Positions 53,864 through 63,315 of a DNA stretch of 64,000 nucleotides are shown here, one piece after another. Origin of the DNA: Myxococcales bacterium (GTDB lineage Bacteria > Myxococcota > Myxococcia > Myxococcales > Anaeromyxobacteraceae); NCBI GenBank assembly GCA_021806645.1, contig JAJZQX010000007.1, positions 62,001 to 126,000 of the forward strand, read 5' to 3'. Numbering within the stretch: the first letter of the stretch is position 1; each line of letters opens with the position of its first letter. The notes under the pieces are model-generated. The model saw nothing but the letters and a program-made list of their open reading frames with translations. It made no database searches and was not told the origin of the DNA. The translations under genes and the position numbers were made by a program.

Positions 53864-54598
53864 TCAGCCGTTGATGAGCCGCTCCAGCAGTTCCCTGGCC
53901 GCCGGCTCGGACCAGTCCATGTCGCCGATTACGTAGGCCGCGATCCGGCCAGATTTGTCCACGATGTAGCTCTCCGGGAACTTCACGTCGTCCGCGGCGC
54001 ATGCACCCCGGCCCTTGCAGTACCAGGGCCGGACCACCTGGCGGGCCTCCCGGTCGATCGCCACGGTCACGCCGGCGGGAAGCCGGCCGCCCTGCTCCGG
54101 GCTCTTGAAGAACTGCTTCACCAGGTCGGCCGACTCGTCCACCGAGACGGCCACCATCTTGAACTTTCCGGGGTGGCGGACCGTGAGCTCCTGCCCGAGC
54201 TTCACCATGCTCGGCATCTCCTTGCCGCACGGCGGGCACCAGGTGGCCCAGAAGTTCACGAAGACCACCTGCCCCTTCAGCCTGGCGAGGTCGAAGCGGC
54301 CGCCGTCCACGGTCGGCAGGCTGAGCGGTGGCGCGATGGGCTGCGCCCTGGCGAGGAGGAGCTGGCCGAAGACCAGCGGCTCTCCGGCGGAGGGCTCGAC
54401 GGCGGCCTGCGCGGGCGCGGACGGCGCGGCGGGCGGCACCACCGGGGCCGCCACCAGCGGCGCGGCCGCCTGGGTCAGCCGTTCCACCTGCTGGGTCGCG
54501 TCCCACGCCTTCCAGCCGGCGCCGGCGAGGACCACGGCGAAGATCGCCGCGGCCACGACGGCCTGCCGGTTGGGCTTGCTAGATTCGGTCTGGGCCAT
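53864..54598 (-). CDS. TlpA/ResA-type membrane-anchored thioredoxin
   Basis: A 244-residue protein with one N-terminal membrane anchor (14-30), a Pro/Ala linker and a thioredoxin domain from ~90 with FWATWCPPCGKEMPSM (C121, C124). The domain contains an insert near its end with two further Cys (WYCKGRGACAADDVKFPESYIVD), placed by the cis-proline, which could form a second disulfide. It likely reduces periplasmic cysteines, for example in cytochrome c maturation. It is divergent from the DUF4388 gene and followed by a 158-base gap holding the promoter of the next operon. Confidence 0.9.
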   Translation of the reverse strand: MAQTESSKPNRQAVVAAAIFAVVLAGAGWKAWDATQQVERLTQAAAPLVAAPVVPPAAPSAPAQAAVEPSAGEPLVFGQLLLARAQPIAPPLSLPTVDGGRFDLARLKGQVVFVNFWATWCPPCGKEMPSMVKLGQELTVRHPGKFKMVAVSVDESADLVKQFFKSPEQGGRLPAGVTVAIDREARQVVRPWYCKGRGACAADDVKFPESYIVDKSGRIAAYVIGDMDWSEPAARELLERLING

Positions 54599-54664
54599 GA
54601 ATGTGGCTTATGCCACGGACGCCTGGCTTGCCGCCATCCGGCCGGTGGGTGAGACTCCCGTCCG

Positions 54665-55783
54665 ATGCGCGGCCTGATGGGCAGCTTCGCGATCCTCCCG
54701 CTCGGCGACCTGCTCGAGCTGTTGGCCCGGCGCGGGCTGGCGGGGACGCTCACCTGCGAGCGCGGCACGGTGAAGAAGACCATTCAGCTCGCCGGCGGCA
54801 ACGCGGTGGGCGCCTCCTCCACCGACTCGCGCGACCAGCTCGGCCAGCTGCTCGTCAACTTCAACCACCTGGACGAGGCCACCATGCAGCGCGCCATCCA
54901 GGTGCAGCAGGAGACCCACGTCCGCATCGGCCGGGTCCTGGTCATGATCGGGCTGGTCAAGCCCGAGGTGGTGCGCGAGGTGCTGGCCATCAAGATCCGC
55001 GAGACGCTGCTCGACGTCCTCCTCTGGGAGTCGGGGCTCTTCCACTTCGACGACACGCCGCCGGCGCCGGTGGACGAGCTCGACACCTCGGTGCCGCTCT
55101 CGGAGGTGCTGCGCGAGGCGGAGTTCCGCACCACGGCCTGGAGCGCCTTCCGCGGCGAGTTCCCCTCCGGCGTCGGCACGCTGGAGGTGGACGACGCGCG
55201 CGTCCCGGCCACGATGACGGCCGACACCATGGACGGGCGGCTGCTGCAGCTGGCGCGCGAGGGGCGGACCATCGACGAGCTGGGACTGGCCCTGCGGGCC
55301 ACCGACTTCCACCTCTACCAGCGGCTCTACGCGCTGGCGCGGCAGGGGATCGTCCGCGCCGCGCCGGCCCGTCACGCCGGCGGTGTGCCCGGCCAGCCCG
55401 GCGCCGGGGCCGCCGAGCTGGTCGAGCGGGCCCGGGGGCTGATCGCCGACGGCCGGGCCGACGACGCCGAGCTGGTGGCCACCAGGGCGCTGGCGCTGGC
55501 GCCCCACTCGGCGGAGGCCCACGACGTGCTGGTGGAGGCGGAGCGGCTCCTCTCCCGGCGGCTCCGCACCGACCTGCTGGAGCCGGGGCGCGTGGCGCGG
55601 CGGCTGGTGGAGGCCGGCGCGATCGCCAGCCTGAAGCTCTCCAACGCCGACAAGTACCTGCTCTCGCGCTGCGACGGGGAGCGCACGGTGAAGCAGCTGG
55701 CCCAGCTGGCGCCGCTGCGCGAGCTGGACGTGCTGAAGGCGCTGCGGCGGCTCGCCGACGGGGGCGTGGTGGAGCTGGGGTAG
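54665..55783 (+). CDS. DUF4388 protein with an internal tandem MshEN-like motif
   Basis: A 372-residue soluble protein. Residues 1-~55 match DUF4388 (MGSFAILPLGDLLELLARRGLAGTL). Residues 58-81 (Q-L-G ... A-I-x-V-Q) and 87-110 (R-I-G-R-V-L-V-M-I-G ... V-L-A-I-K) are two 24-residue motifs five residues apart, the layout of MshEN c-di-GMP sites. Two further helical parts follow, a TPR-like region (~245-290) and a winged-helix-like C-terminus with LSRCDGERTVKQLAQLA. DUF4388 proteins abound in myxobacteria; their roles are mostly unknown. Confidence 0.8.
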   Translation: MRGLMGSFAILPLGDLLELLARRGLAGTLTCERGTVKKTIQLAGGNAVGASSTDSRDQLGQLLVNFNHLDEATMQRAIQVQQETHVRIGRVLVMIGLVKPEVVREVLAIKIRETLLDVLLWESGLFHFDDTPPAPVDELDTSVPLSEVLREAEFRTTAWSAFRGEFPSGVGTLEVDDARVPATMTADTMDGRLLQLAREGRTIDELGLALRATDFHLYQRLYALARQGIVRAAPARHAGGVPGQPGAGAAELVERARGLIADGRADDAELVATRALALAPHSAEAHDVLVEAERLLSRRLRTDLLEPGRVARRLVEAGAIASLKLSNADKYLLSRCDGERTVKQLAQLAPLRELDVLKALRRLADGGVVELG

Positions 55784-55791
55784 GGACACCA

Positions 55792-56679
55792 TCAAGCTTC
55801 AGCGACGCCCTCGCCCGCCACCAGGTACGGGTTCACGCCCAGCCGCTGGTAGCCCCGCTCGCCCACCAGCAGGTCGAGCGCCACGGTGGCCACGTCGTCG
55901 GCGAGCGGCTCGAGCTGCGGCCCCTGCTCCACGTAGAGCAGCTTCAGGTAGGCCTGGCAGCCGTCGCAGGCCTCGGCCCGCGCCGGACCGGCCTCGCCCT
56001 CGACGGCCAGGTAGGAGACCGCCGCGGCCGAGCCGCAGAGCACGCACTGGACGCGGGTGTGGTGCCACCAGGTCGCGCAGAGGCCGCAGACCAGGTAGCG
56101 CAGCTTGTGGTCGCCAAGCACCACGCCGGCGGTCGGCGAGGCGCCGCAGACCGGGCAGCCCTCCTCGACGCGGGCGACGGAGGCGGGGGCGAGTCCGGCG
56201 GCCAGGCCGGTGAAGGCCACCTGGAGCGCCGCCCCGGCGAAGAGCCCCACCGGGACGTCGAGCTGGGTCGAGCGCCCGGCCAGCAGCCGCTCCGCCAGCC
56301 CGTCGAGGTCGAGGTCCGGGAGCCTTCCGAGCCGCTCGAGCGCGGCCTGGGCCGGGGCCGGCACCGCGAGGCCGTCGAGCTCGCCGAGCAGGAGGCGCAG
56401 CGCCTCGCGCCAGGCGGGCGGCGGCGGCCCGGCCGCGTCGAGAGGGAGCGCACCGGCCAACGTGGGCGCGAGGGCCGGGAGGCGGAGCCGCTCGGCCACC
56501 ACCCGCTGCGCCGCCGCCACCCGGCCCAGCAGCGCCAGGTACTCGCCGGTGGCGTGGCCCGGCGCCAGGGCTTCGAAGCGCGCGGCGCGGCGGGCGAAGA
56601 CCGACGCGGCGCCCGGATGCGGTCGCAGGTAGGGAACTTCGCCCAGCTCGCCGCCACCGGACAACCCGGCGAGACTCAT
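55792..56679 (-). CDS. fdhE: Formate dehydrogenase accessory protein FdhE
   Basis: A 295-residue protein with the four CxxC pairs that define FdhE: CPVC, CGLC, CVLC and CDGC, in a C-terminal rubredoxin-like metal domain (about 170-250). The C-terminal DVATVALDLLVGERGYQRLGVNPYL is also typical. FdhE is needed for maturation of respiratory formate dehydrogenases. The ATG overlaps the stop of the cytochrome subunit (ATGA). It ends 8 bases from the convergent DUF4388 gene. Confidence 0.93.
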   Translation of the reverse strand: MSLAGLSGGGELGEVPYLRPHPGAASVFARRAARFEALAPGHATGEYLALLGRVAAAQRVVAERLRLPALAPTLAGALPLDAAGPPPPAWREALRLLLGELDGLAVPAPAQAALERLGRLPDLDLDGLAERLLAGRSTQLDVPVGLFAGAALQVAFTGLAAGLAPASVARVEEGCPVCGASPTAGVVLGDHKLRYLVCGLCATWWHHTRVQCVLCGSAAAVSYLAVEGEAGPARAEACDGCQAYLKLLYVEQGPQLEPLADDVATVALDLLVGERGYQRLGVNPYLVAGEGVAEA

Positions 56680-57317
56680 CGTCGGTCCTTGCCGGCGGTC
56701 GTCTCTCGCTCCCAGGCCGGGTGGTGGAACCGGGCCCAGGCCCGGGTCACGGTGCCGCGGATCATCGCGTCGATGGACCCCTTGGTCCAGATGGCCGCGT
56801 AGACGTGGATGCCGATCCCCACGAACATGATGAAGGCGCTGACGGCGTGGACCAGCCCGGCGGCGCGGCGCGCCCCGGCCGAGAAGTGAGGTGCGAACCA
56901 GGGCTGCCAGAGCAGCACACCGGTGGCCGCCAGCAGGCCGATGAGCACGACCATCGACCAGAACATCATCTTCTCCCCGGCGTTGTACTTGCCGGTCTCG
57001 CCGACGTCGGGGTGCTCCTTGCGCATGTAGGCGCCCATGTGCTCGACCCACCTCGAGTCGTTGGGAAGCCACCGGTTGTCGCCCACCAGCGTCGCCGCGT
57101 ACGGGTAGAAGAGGATCACCAGCGCCGCGCCCGCCAGCGGGTGGAGGAAGCGCATCAGCGACCCGCCGCCGAGGACCGAGGAGAGCCAGAAGAAGAGCGG
57201 CGAGAAGAGGGCCAGGCCGGAGAGGAAGAGGAAGGTGAAGACGATGGCCACCGACCAGTGGGCGATGCGGGTGCCGTTGCTGTGGCGCAGGATGAGTTCC
57301 TTGCCGGTCCCGTTCAT
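56676..57317 (-). CDS. fdnI: Formate dehydrogenase cytochrome b556 (gamma) subunit
   Basis: A 213-residue protein with four membrane helices and the FdnI/FdoI features ILRHSNGTRIAHWSVAIVF (haem His in the first helix), FLHPLAGAALVILF, YNAGEKMMFW and GLVHAVSAFIMFVGIGIHVYAAIW. It takes electrons from the Fe-S subunit and reduces quinone. It overlaps fdnH by 4 bases. Confidence 0.93.
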   Translation of the reverse strand: MNGTGKELILRHSNGTRIAHWSVAIVFTFLFLSGLALFSPLFFWLSSVLGGGSLMRFLHPLAGAALVILFYPYAATLVGDNRWLPNDSRWVEHMGAYMRKEHPDVGETGKYNAGEKMMFWSMVVLIGLLAATGVLLWQPWFAPHFSAGARRAAGLVHAVSAFIMFVGIGIHVYAAIWTKGSIDAMIRGTVTRAWARFHHPAWERETTAGKDRR

Positions 57318-58189
57318 GGCTTCACCCCCTGGTCACCTTCGGGCGGCACTTCGAGCGGCCCGCGTCGCATGTAGTGGAGGATCCCGGCGGCCAGCACCGC
57401 GACCATGGTGACCACGCCGGCGGCGCGGGCCAGGCCGCTGCGCCAGACCGTCAGCAGCGGGCCCACGCGCGGGTTGGCCGGCAGGCCGTAGGCCTCGGGC
57501 CGGTCCCCGTGCGGCAGCACCAGCACCACGTGCGTGCCGCCGACCCCCTTGGGATCGTAGACCGCCGCCTTGGCGAAGCCCCGCTCGCGCAGGTCGTCGA
57601 GCCGGTGCTCGGCCTGGAAGAGCATGTCATCCTTGGAGCCGAAGCCGAGCGCCTGCGTCGGGCAGGCCTTCACGCAGGCCGGCTCGAGGCCCACACCGAC
57701 CCGGTCGGAGCAGAGGGTGCACTTGTAGACCTTCGAGTCCTTGCCGGAGAGGCGGGGGATGTGGAACGGGCAGCCGGCGATGCAGTACCCGCAGCCGATG
57801 CAGTTCGTCTCCTGGAAATCGACGATGCCGTTGGAGTGCTGGATGACGGCGCCGGGCGCCGGGCAGGCCTTGAGGCAGCCCGGGTCCTGGCAGTGCAGGC
57901 AGCCGTCCTTGAGGATCAGCCACTGCAGGCGGCCGTCGATGACCTGCTCGTTGAAGCGCATCAGCGTCCAGGACTGGTCGGAGAGGTCCGGCGGGCTGGT
58001 GTAGAAGCCCTCCTGGACCCCCACCACGTCGCGCAGGTCGTTCCACTCCATGCAGGCCGACTGGCAGGCCTTGCAGCCGATGCAGCGCGAGATGTCGATG
58101 AGCTTGGCCACCTCCAGGGTCCGGCGTGCCTGCGGGGTAGTGGATGTGCTGGCCGACTGGTTGACGACGTCGAGTGACATGAGTGCCAT
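57314..58189 (-). CDS. fdnH: Formate dehydrogenase iron-sulfur (beta) subunit
   Basis: A 291-residue protein with four 4Fe-4S Cys clusters: CIGCKACQSAC, CLHCQDPGCLKAC, CIGCGYCIAGC and CTLCSDR..PACVKAC. A C-terminal membrane helix (RAAGVVTMVAVLAAGILHYM) anchors it in the membrane as in FdnH. It passes electrons from the catalytic subunit to the cytochrome. It starts 10 bases after fdnG. Confidence 0.95.
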   Translation of the reverse strand: MALMSLDVVNQSASTSTTPQARRTLEVAKLIDISRCIGCKACQSACMEWNDLRDVVGVQEGFYTSPPDLSDQSWTLMRFNEQVIDGRLQWLILKDGCLHCQDPGCLKACPAPGAVIQHSNGIVDFQETNCIGCGYCIAGCPFHIPRLSGKDSKVYKCTLCSDRVGVGLEPACVKACPTQALGFGSKDDMLFQAEHRLDDLRERGFAKAAVYDPKGVGGTHVVLVLPHGDRPEAYGLPANPRVGPLLTVWRSGLARAAGVVTMVAVLAAGILHYMRRGPLEVPPEGDQGVKP

Positions 58190-58199
58190 GGCGCGCTCC

Positions 58200-61100
58200 T
58201 CAAGCCTTCTGGACGTCGACCAGGAACGCCTTGAACTCGGGCGTCTGGATGTTGGCGTCGCCCACGAACGGCGTGAGCGTGTTGACCAGGTAGCCGGGCT
58301 TGGTCAGCCCCTCGAAGCCCCAGTGCAGCGGCAGGCCGACGGTGTGGACCTCCTGTCCCTCGATGGTGAGCGCGTGGATGCGCTTGGTCACCAGCGCCTT
58401 CACCTTGATCTGGCCGCGCTTGGAGCGGACCACGATGAACTCCCCGTTGCGGATGCCCCGCAGCTTGGCCAGCTCCTCGCCGATCTCCACGAAGGCCTCC
58501 GGCTGCAGCACCGCGGCGATGCGCGTGTGCTTGGTCCAGAAGTGGAAGTGCTCGGTGAGCCGGTAGGTGGTGGCGACGAAGGGGAAGTCCTTGGGGGAGC
58601 CGAACTTCTCCCGGTCGCCCTTGAAGACGCGGACCGCCGGGTTGGAGAGTGTCTTGCCCGCCGACTTCGGGGAGAATGGGTTGACGGAGAGTGGCGTCTC
58701 CATCGGCTCGTAGTGCTCCGGGAACGGCCCCTCGGCCATGCCGCCCAGGGCGAAGAGCTTGCCCACCCCCTCGGCGTTCATGATGAAGGGGGACATGCCC
58801 TGGTCGGGCGCGGCGTCGGGCTTGATGTCGGGGACGTCGGGGCCCGCCCACTTCTTGCCGGTCCAGAAGAGGTACTTCCGCGAGGCGTCCCACGGCTTGC
58901 CGGCCGGGTCGGCCGAGGCGCGGTTGTAGAGGATGCGGCGGTTGGCCGGCCAAGACCAGGCCCACCCCGGCGTGGTGCCGAGGCCGGACGGATCGGCGGT
59001 GTCGCGCCGCGCCATCTGGTTCCCGTTCTGCGTCCAGCTCCCGCAGAAGATCCAGCAGCCGCAGGCGGTGCTGCCGTCGGCCTGGAGGTGGACGAAGGTG
59101 GCGAGCTGCTCACCCTCCTTGACCAGGGTCTTGGTCTTGTCCTTGGGTTCCGGGATGTCGGCCAGCGCCCGGCCGTTGAACTCGCGGGCCAGCTCGTCCG
59201 GCGCGGGAGCGCGCGGGGACCGGTAGGGCCACGGCAGCTTGACGATGGGATCCGGGAAGGTGCCGCCTTCCTTCTGGTAGAGGGCCCGCAGCGCCAGGAA
59301 GATCTCGGCCATGATCTCCGGGTCGCCCTTGGCCTCGCCGGGGGGATCGGCCGCCTTCCAGTGCCACTGCAGCACGCGGCTGCTGCTGACCAGCGAGCCG
59401 TCCTCCTCGGCGAAGCAGGAAGACGGGAGCCGGAAGACCTCGGTCTGGATGGCGCGGCTGTCCACGTCGTTGAACTCGCCGTGCTTCTTCCAGAAGGTGG
59501 AGGTCTCGGTGCTGAGCGGGTCGATGACCACCAGGTACTTGAGCTTGGAGAGGGCGGCGGTCAGCTTGCCCTTGTCGGGGACCGAGGCCAGCGGGTTGAA
59601 GCCCTGGCAGAAGTACCCGTTGATCTTCCCCTGGTACATCAGCTCGAAGGCCGCCAGGATGTCGTAGGTCTTGTCGTTCTTGGGCAGCCAGTCGAAGCGG
59701 AAGTCGTTCTCCTTGGTCGCCTCGGCGCCGAACCAGGCCTTGAGCAGCGACACGAAGAACTTCGGGTAGTTCTGCCAGTAATTCATCTGCCCGGGCCGCA
59801 GGGGCTTGGGCGTCCGCTTCTGCAGGTAGGTCTTGAGGTCGGGGTCCTGGTCGGTGGGGAGGGTGAGGTAGCCGGGGAGCAGGTGGCTCATGACGCCGAG
59901 GTCGGTGAGCCCCTGGATGTTGGAGTGGCCGCGCAGCGCGTTCACGCCGCCGCCGGGCAGGCCCATGTTGCCGAGCAGCAGCTGGATGCAGGCCATGGTC
60001 CGGATGTTCTGCGAGCCGACGGTGTGCTGGGTCCAGCCGAGCGCGTAGAGGCTGGTCATCACCCGGTTCGGCGCCGCCGTGGAGGCGATGGTCTTGCAGA
60101 TGGCCAGGAAGTCCGCCGCCGGCACGCCGGACACGCGCGAGACCAGCTCCGGCGTGTACCGGGCGTAGTGGCGCTTCATGGCCTGGTAGACGCAGTGCGG
60201 ATCCTGCAGCGTCGGGTCGACCTTGGCGTACCCGTCCTTGTCGAGCTGGTAGGCCCAGGTGGTCTTGTCGTAGCTGCGCTTGGCCTCGTCGTAGCCGGTG
60301 AAGAGCCCGTCGTGGAAGCCGTAGTCCTCGCGCAGCAGGAAGGAGGCGTTGGTGTAGGCCTTGACGTACTCCTTCTGGATGGCGTCGTTCTCCAGCAGGT
60401 AGCGGATGACGCCACCGAGGAAGGCGATGTCGGTGCCGGGCCGGAGCTGCGCGAACTGGTCGGCCACCGCGGCGGTCCGCGTGAAGCGCGGATCGACCAC
60501 GATGAGCCGGGCCTTGTTCTTGACCTTGGCCTCGATGACCCACTTGAAGCCGCAGGGGTGGGCCTCGGCGGGGTTGCCGCCCATCACCAGCACCACGTCG
60601 GCGTTCTTGATGTCCGCCCAGTGGTTCGTCATCGCGCCACGGCCGAATGTCGGGGCCAGACCGGCCACCGTGGGGCCGTGTCAAACGCGCGCTTGGTTGT
60701 CCAGGGCGGTCATCCCCATGGCGCGGATGACCTTGTTGGTGATGTAGCCCGACTCGTTGGACGAGGCCGACGCCGCCAGGAAGGCGACGCTGGTCCAGCG
60801 GTTGACGGTGACGTCGCCGCTCTTCTGCAGGAAGTTCTTGTCGCGGTCGTCCTTCATGAGCCGGGCGATCCGGTTGACGGCGAAGTCCCAGGAGACCCGC
60901 TTCCACTCGGTCTCGCCGGGCCCGCGGTACTCCGGGTACTTGAGCCGGTTCGGGCTGTGGATGAAGTCGAGCAGCCCGGCGCCCTTGGGGCAGAGCGTGC
61001 CGCGGTTCACCGGGTGGTCGGGGTCGCCCTCGACGTGGATGATCTCGGTCCGCGCGTTCTTGGACTTGTCGCCGAGGCCGTAGAGGATGACGCCGCAGCC

Positions 61101-61265
61101 GACCGAGCAGTACGGGCAGGTGTTGCGCGTCTCCGAGGTGCGCGCCAGCTTGAACTGGCGAACCTCGGCCAGCGCGCGGGTGGGGGAGAAGCCGAGGGCG
61201 GCGATGCTGCTGCTGGCCAGCCCTCCGGCGGCGACCTTCACGAACTGTCTGCGGGTGACGGCCAT
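58200..61265 (-). CDS. fdnG: Formate dehydrogenase major subunit, selenocysteine-containing (Fdh-N/O type)
   Basis: A 1021-residue molybdopterin enzyme starting at ATG 61265, with GGAGGT eight bases upstream. Residues 5-10 (RRQFVK) are a Tat signal. A 4Fe-4S site uses C50, C53, C57 and C92. TGA at 60683-60681 is codon 195 in DNQARV-U-HGPTVAGLAPTFGRGA, exactly the Sec position of E. coli FdnG, and a SECIS hairpin follows. The frame continues through VVLVMGGNPAEAHP and the C-terminal molybdopterin domain to 58200. It oxidises formate in the periplasm. A program that stops at TGA would split this gene in two. Confidence 0.97.
60651..60670 (-). promoter_or_regulatory. SECIS element of fdnG
   Basis: Ten bases after the TGA the mRNA reads CGG-U-GGCC-GGUCU-GGCC-CCG: a 3-bp lower stem, a single bulged U, a 4-bp upper stem and a GGUCU loop. 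Bulged U and GGUCU loop are the features contacted by SelB in the E. coli formate dehydrogenase SECIS. Confidence 0.9.
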
Positions 61266-61320
61266 GCGCAGGACCTCCGGGGGAAGAGGATGGCGCATGC
61301 TAGGCAAACGCGAGCCGGAA

Positions 61321-61366
61321 CCGAAAGCAGTTTCGGAAGAAAAGTGGGGTACCGCGACGACGCGGT
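61321..61366. promoter_or_regulatory. Two inverted repeats in the fdnG/ABC-importer divergent region
   Basis: CCGAAA-GCAG-TTTCGG (61321-61336) and ACCGCG-ACGA-CGCGGT (61351-61366) each have 6-bp arms and a 4-base spacer, with centres 30 bases apart (about three helical turns). They lie 56-101 bases upstream of fdnG and over 150 bases from the divergent importer gene. No regulator gene is near. The remainder of the 257-base gap shows nothing recognisable. Confidence 0.4.
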
Positions 61367-61522
61367 GCGTTGGCCCGGGGTTGATTGCCCGTGAACTCCG
61401 GAGGTGGGTTGCCGCGGGATGACTGGCGAATCCCCGGACAGTTCTCCCTTCACCGGCTAAGCTTCCAGCCAGCCCGCGGCCCACGTGTCCGGCCGCACGC
61501 CCCTCCACCCCGGGAGCCCCTC

Positions 61523-62491
61523 ATGCGCAGCACCCTCACCGCCGTCGCCCTCGCCGCGTTCACCGCCATGCCCACCGCCCATGCGCAGGAGGTGGTCCGG
61601 CTCGGCAACCTCAAGTTCGCCCACTACGGCGCCATCTCCAACATGAAGGAGGCCTGCAAGAAGTACGGCCTCGACGTGCAGGAGACCGTCTTCCCGAAGG
61701 GCATCGACATCTTCCCGGCCCTGGTGAAGGGCGAGGTGGATCTCGCCGCGTCGGCCGCCGACGCCGCCATCGCCAACCGCGCGGCCGGCGGAAAGGTCTA
61801 CGTGGTGGCGGGCTTCGCCAAGGGCGGCGCCCGGATGGTCTCGCGCGCCGATCTGGCCTTGAAGACCGTGGCCCAGCTCAAGGGGCGCAAGGTGGGCGTG
61901 GCCCGCGGCGGCGCCCAGGAACTCCTGCTGCTGGCCGAGCTGGCCAAGGCCGGCCTGACCTGGTCGGACCGGGGGGGCAAGGACGTGCAGATCGTCTACC
62001 TCCCCTTCGCCGACCTGAACCAGGCGCTGCTGCAGAAGCAGATCGACGCCATGTGCCAGTCGGAGCCGCAGTCGTCGCAGGCCATCAACAAGGGGTTCGG
62101 CGCCGAGATGTTCAAGCCCTACGACACGCCGCTGGGCGAGCCGGTGCGCGTGCTGGTGATGACCGAGAAGCTCTACCGCGAGAAGCCGGCCGTGGCGCAG
62201 AAGGTGCTCGACTGCTTCGTGGACGCCACCCGCCACTTCATCCAGAACCCCGCGGTGGCCGAGAAGTACGTGGTGGAGCAGATGTTCAAGGGGCAGATCA
62301 CGCCCCAGGACTTCCAGGACGCCATCTCCAACTCCCCGTTCTCCTACGACGTGACCGTCGACCACATCCAGGTGACCACCGATCTCATGGTGAAGTACGG
62401 CGTGGGCAAGATGACCGCGCCGCCCAGGGCGGCCGACTGGGTGAAGCTCGACCTGCTCCAGCGAGCCAAGGCCACGCTGGGCGTGAAGTAG
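61523..62491 (+). CDS. NitT/TauT-type ABC transporter substrate-binding protein
   Basis: A 322-residue periplasmic protein with a 21-residue signal peptide (cleavage after PTAHA). It has an SsuA/TauA/ThiY-type fold: LGNLKFAHYGAISNMKEACKKYGLDVQ, FPALVKGEVDLAASAADAAIANRAAGG and LKGRKVGVARGGAQELLL. The ligand cannot be read from the sequence; nitrate, sulfonates, pyrimidines and aromatic acids are all used by relatives. It is followed by its permease after five bases. Confidence 0.87.
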   Translation: MRSTLTAVALAAFTAMPTAHAQEVVRLGNLKFAHYGAISNMKEACKKYGLDVQETVFPKGIDIFPALVKGEVDLAASAADAAIANRAAGGKVYVVAGFAKGGARMVSRADLALKTVAQLKGRKVGVARGGAQELLLLAELAKAGLTWSDRGGKDVQIVYLPFADLNQALLQKQIDAMCQSEPQSSQAINKGFGAEMFKPYDTPLGEPVRVLVMTEKLYREKPAVAQKVLDCFVDATRHFIQNPAVAEKYVVEQMFKGQITPQDFQDAISNSPFSYDVTVDHIQVTTDLMVKYGVGKMTAPPRAADWVKLDLLQRAKATLGVK

Positions 62492-62496
62492 CGACC

Positions 62497-63315
62497 ATGG
62501 CGGGGAGCGCGGCCCGGCTGTTCCGATCGCTGGTGGTGCCGGTCGCGCTCCTGCTGGTGTGGGAGGGGATCTCGCTGGCCGGCTGGGTCACGCCGCTCAT
62601 CCTGCCCTCGCCGACGGCGGTGGCGGCGCGCTGGTGGGCCTATCTCACGCCCATGGAGCCCTTCGAGGCCACGGCCGGACCGTGGTGGCGCTGGGCCCTC
62701 TCCGGCGAGCTTCCCAGCGACGTCTTCACGTCGCTCATGCGCATCGCGGTCGGCTTCGCCATCGGGGCCGGCCTGGCGCTTCCGCTCGGCCTGCTCATGG
62801 GGGCCCGCCCGCTGGTCCACGAGCTCTTCAACCCGTTGCTGCAGGTGCTGCGCCCCATCCCGCCCATCGCCTACATCCCGCTCGCCATCCTCTGGTTCGG
62901 GCTGGGCAATCCCCCCGCCTTCTTCCTCATCTCGCTGGGCGCCTTCTTCCCGGTGCTCATGAACACCATCGCCGGCGTCCGGGCCGTCGACGCCATCTAC
63001 CTGCGCGCCGCGCGCAACCTCGGCGCCGGGGAGTGGACGCTCTTCTGGCGGGTGATGATCCCGGCGGCCATGCCCTACATCCTCACCGGCATCCGGGTGG
63101 GCGTCGGCGTGGCCTTCATCGTGGTGATCGTGGCCGAGATGATCGCGGTGAACACCGGCCTCGGCTACCGCATCCTCGAGGCCCGCGAGTACTTCTGGTC
63201 GGACAAGGTGATCGCCGGGATGATCACCATCGGGCTGTGCGGCCTGGGCATCGACCTGGGGATGAGCCGGCTCACCGGCCGGCTGCTGCGCTGGCACCGC
63301 GGGGTGGAGGGGTGA
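62497..63315 (+). CDS. NitT/TauT-type ABC transporter permease
   Basis: A 272-residue permease with about six membrane helices and the EAA loop of this family (YLRAARNLGAGEWTLFWRVMIPAAMPYILTG-type, with G at the usual position). PILQVLRPIPPIAYIPLAILWFG-like sequence before it is typical of SsuC/TauC. The ATG at 62497 is the first that gives a normal N-terminus. The ATPase gene starts in a GTGA overlap with its stop. Confidence 0.92.
   Translation: MAGSAARLFRSLVVPVALLLVWEGISLAGWVTPLILPSPTAVAARWWAYLTPMEPFEATAGPWWRWALSGELPSDVFTSLMRIAVGFAIGAGLALPLGLLMGARPLVHELFNPLLQVLRPIPPIAYIPLAILWFGLGNPPAFFLISLGAFFPVLMNTIAGVRAVDAIYLRAARNLGAGEWTLFWRVMIPAAMPYILTGIRVGVGVAFIVVIVAEMIAVNTGLGYRILEAREYFWSDKVIAGMITIGLCGLGIDLGMSRLTGRLLRWHRGVEG

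Noticed and set aside
58200-60668. fdnG as two genes (58200-60668 and 60681-61508) or a pseudogene
   Set aside because: The break is a TGA at the conserved Sec position with a proper SECIS. The parts form one intact enzyme.
58050-61394. Plus-strand open frame of 1114 codons opposite fdnG
   Set aside because: It is purely antisense to the formate dehydrogenase genes, with repetitive V/L/G/E/D composition. It stays open only because of the high GC at third positions.
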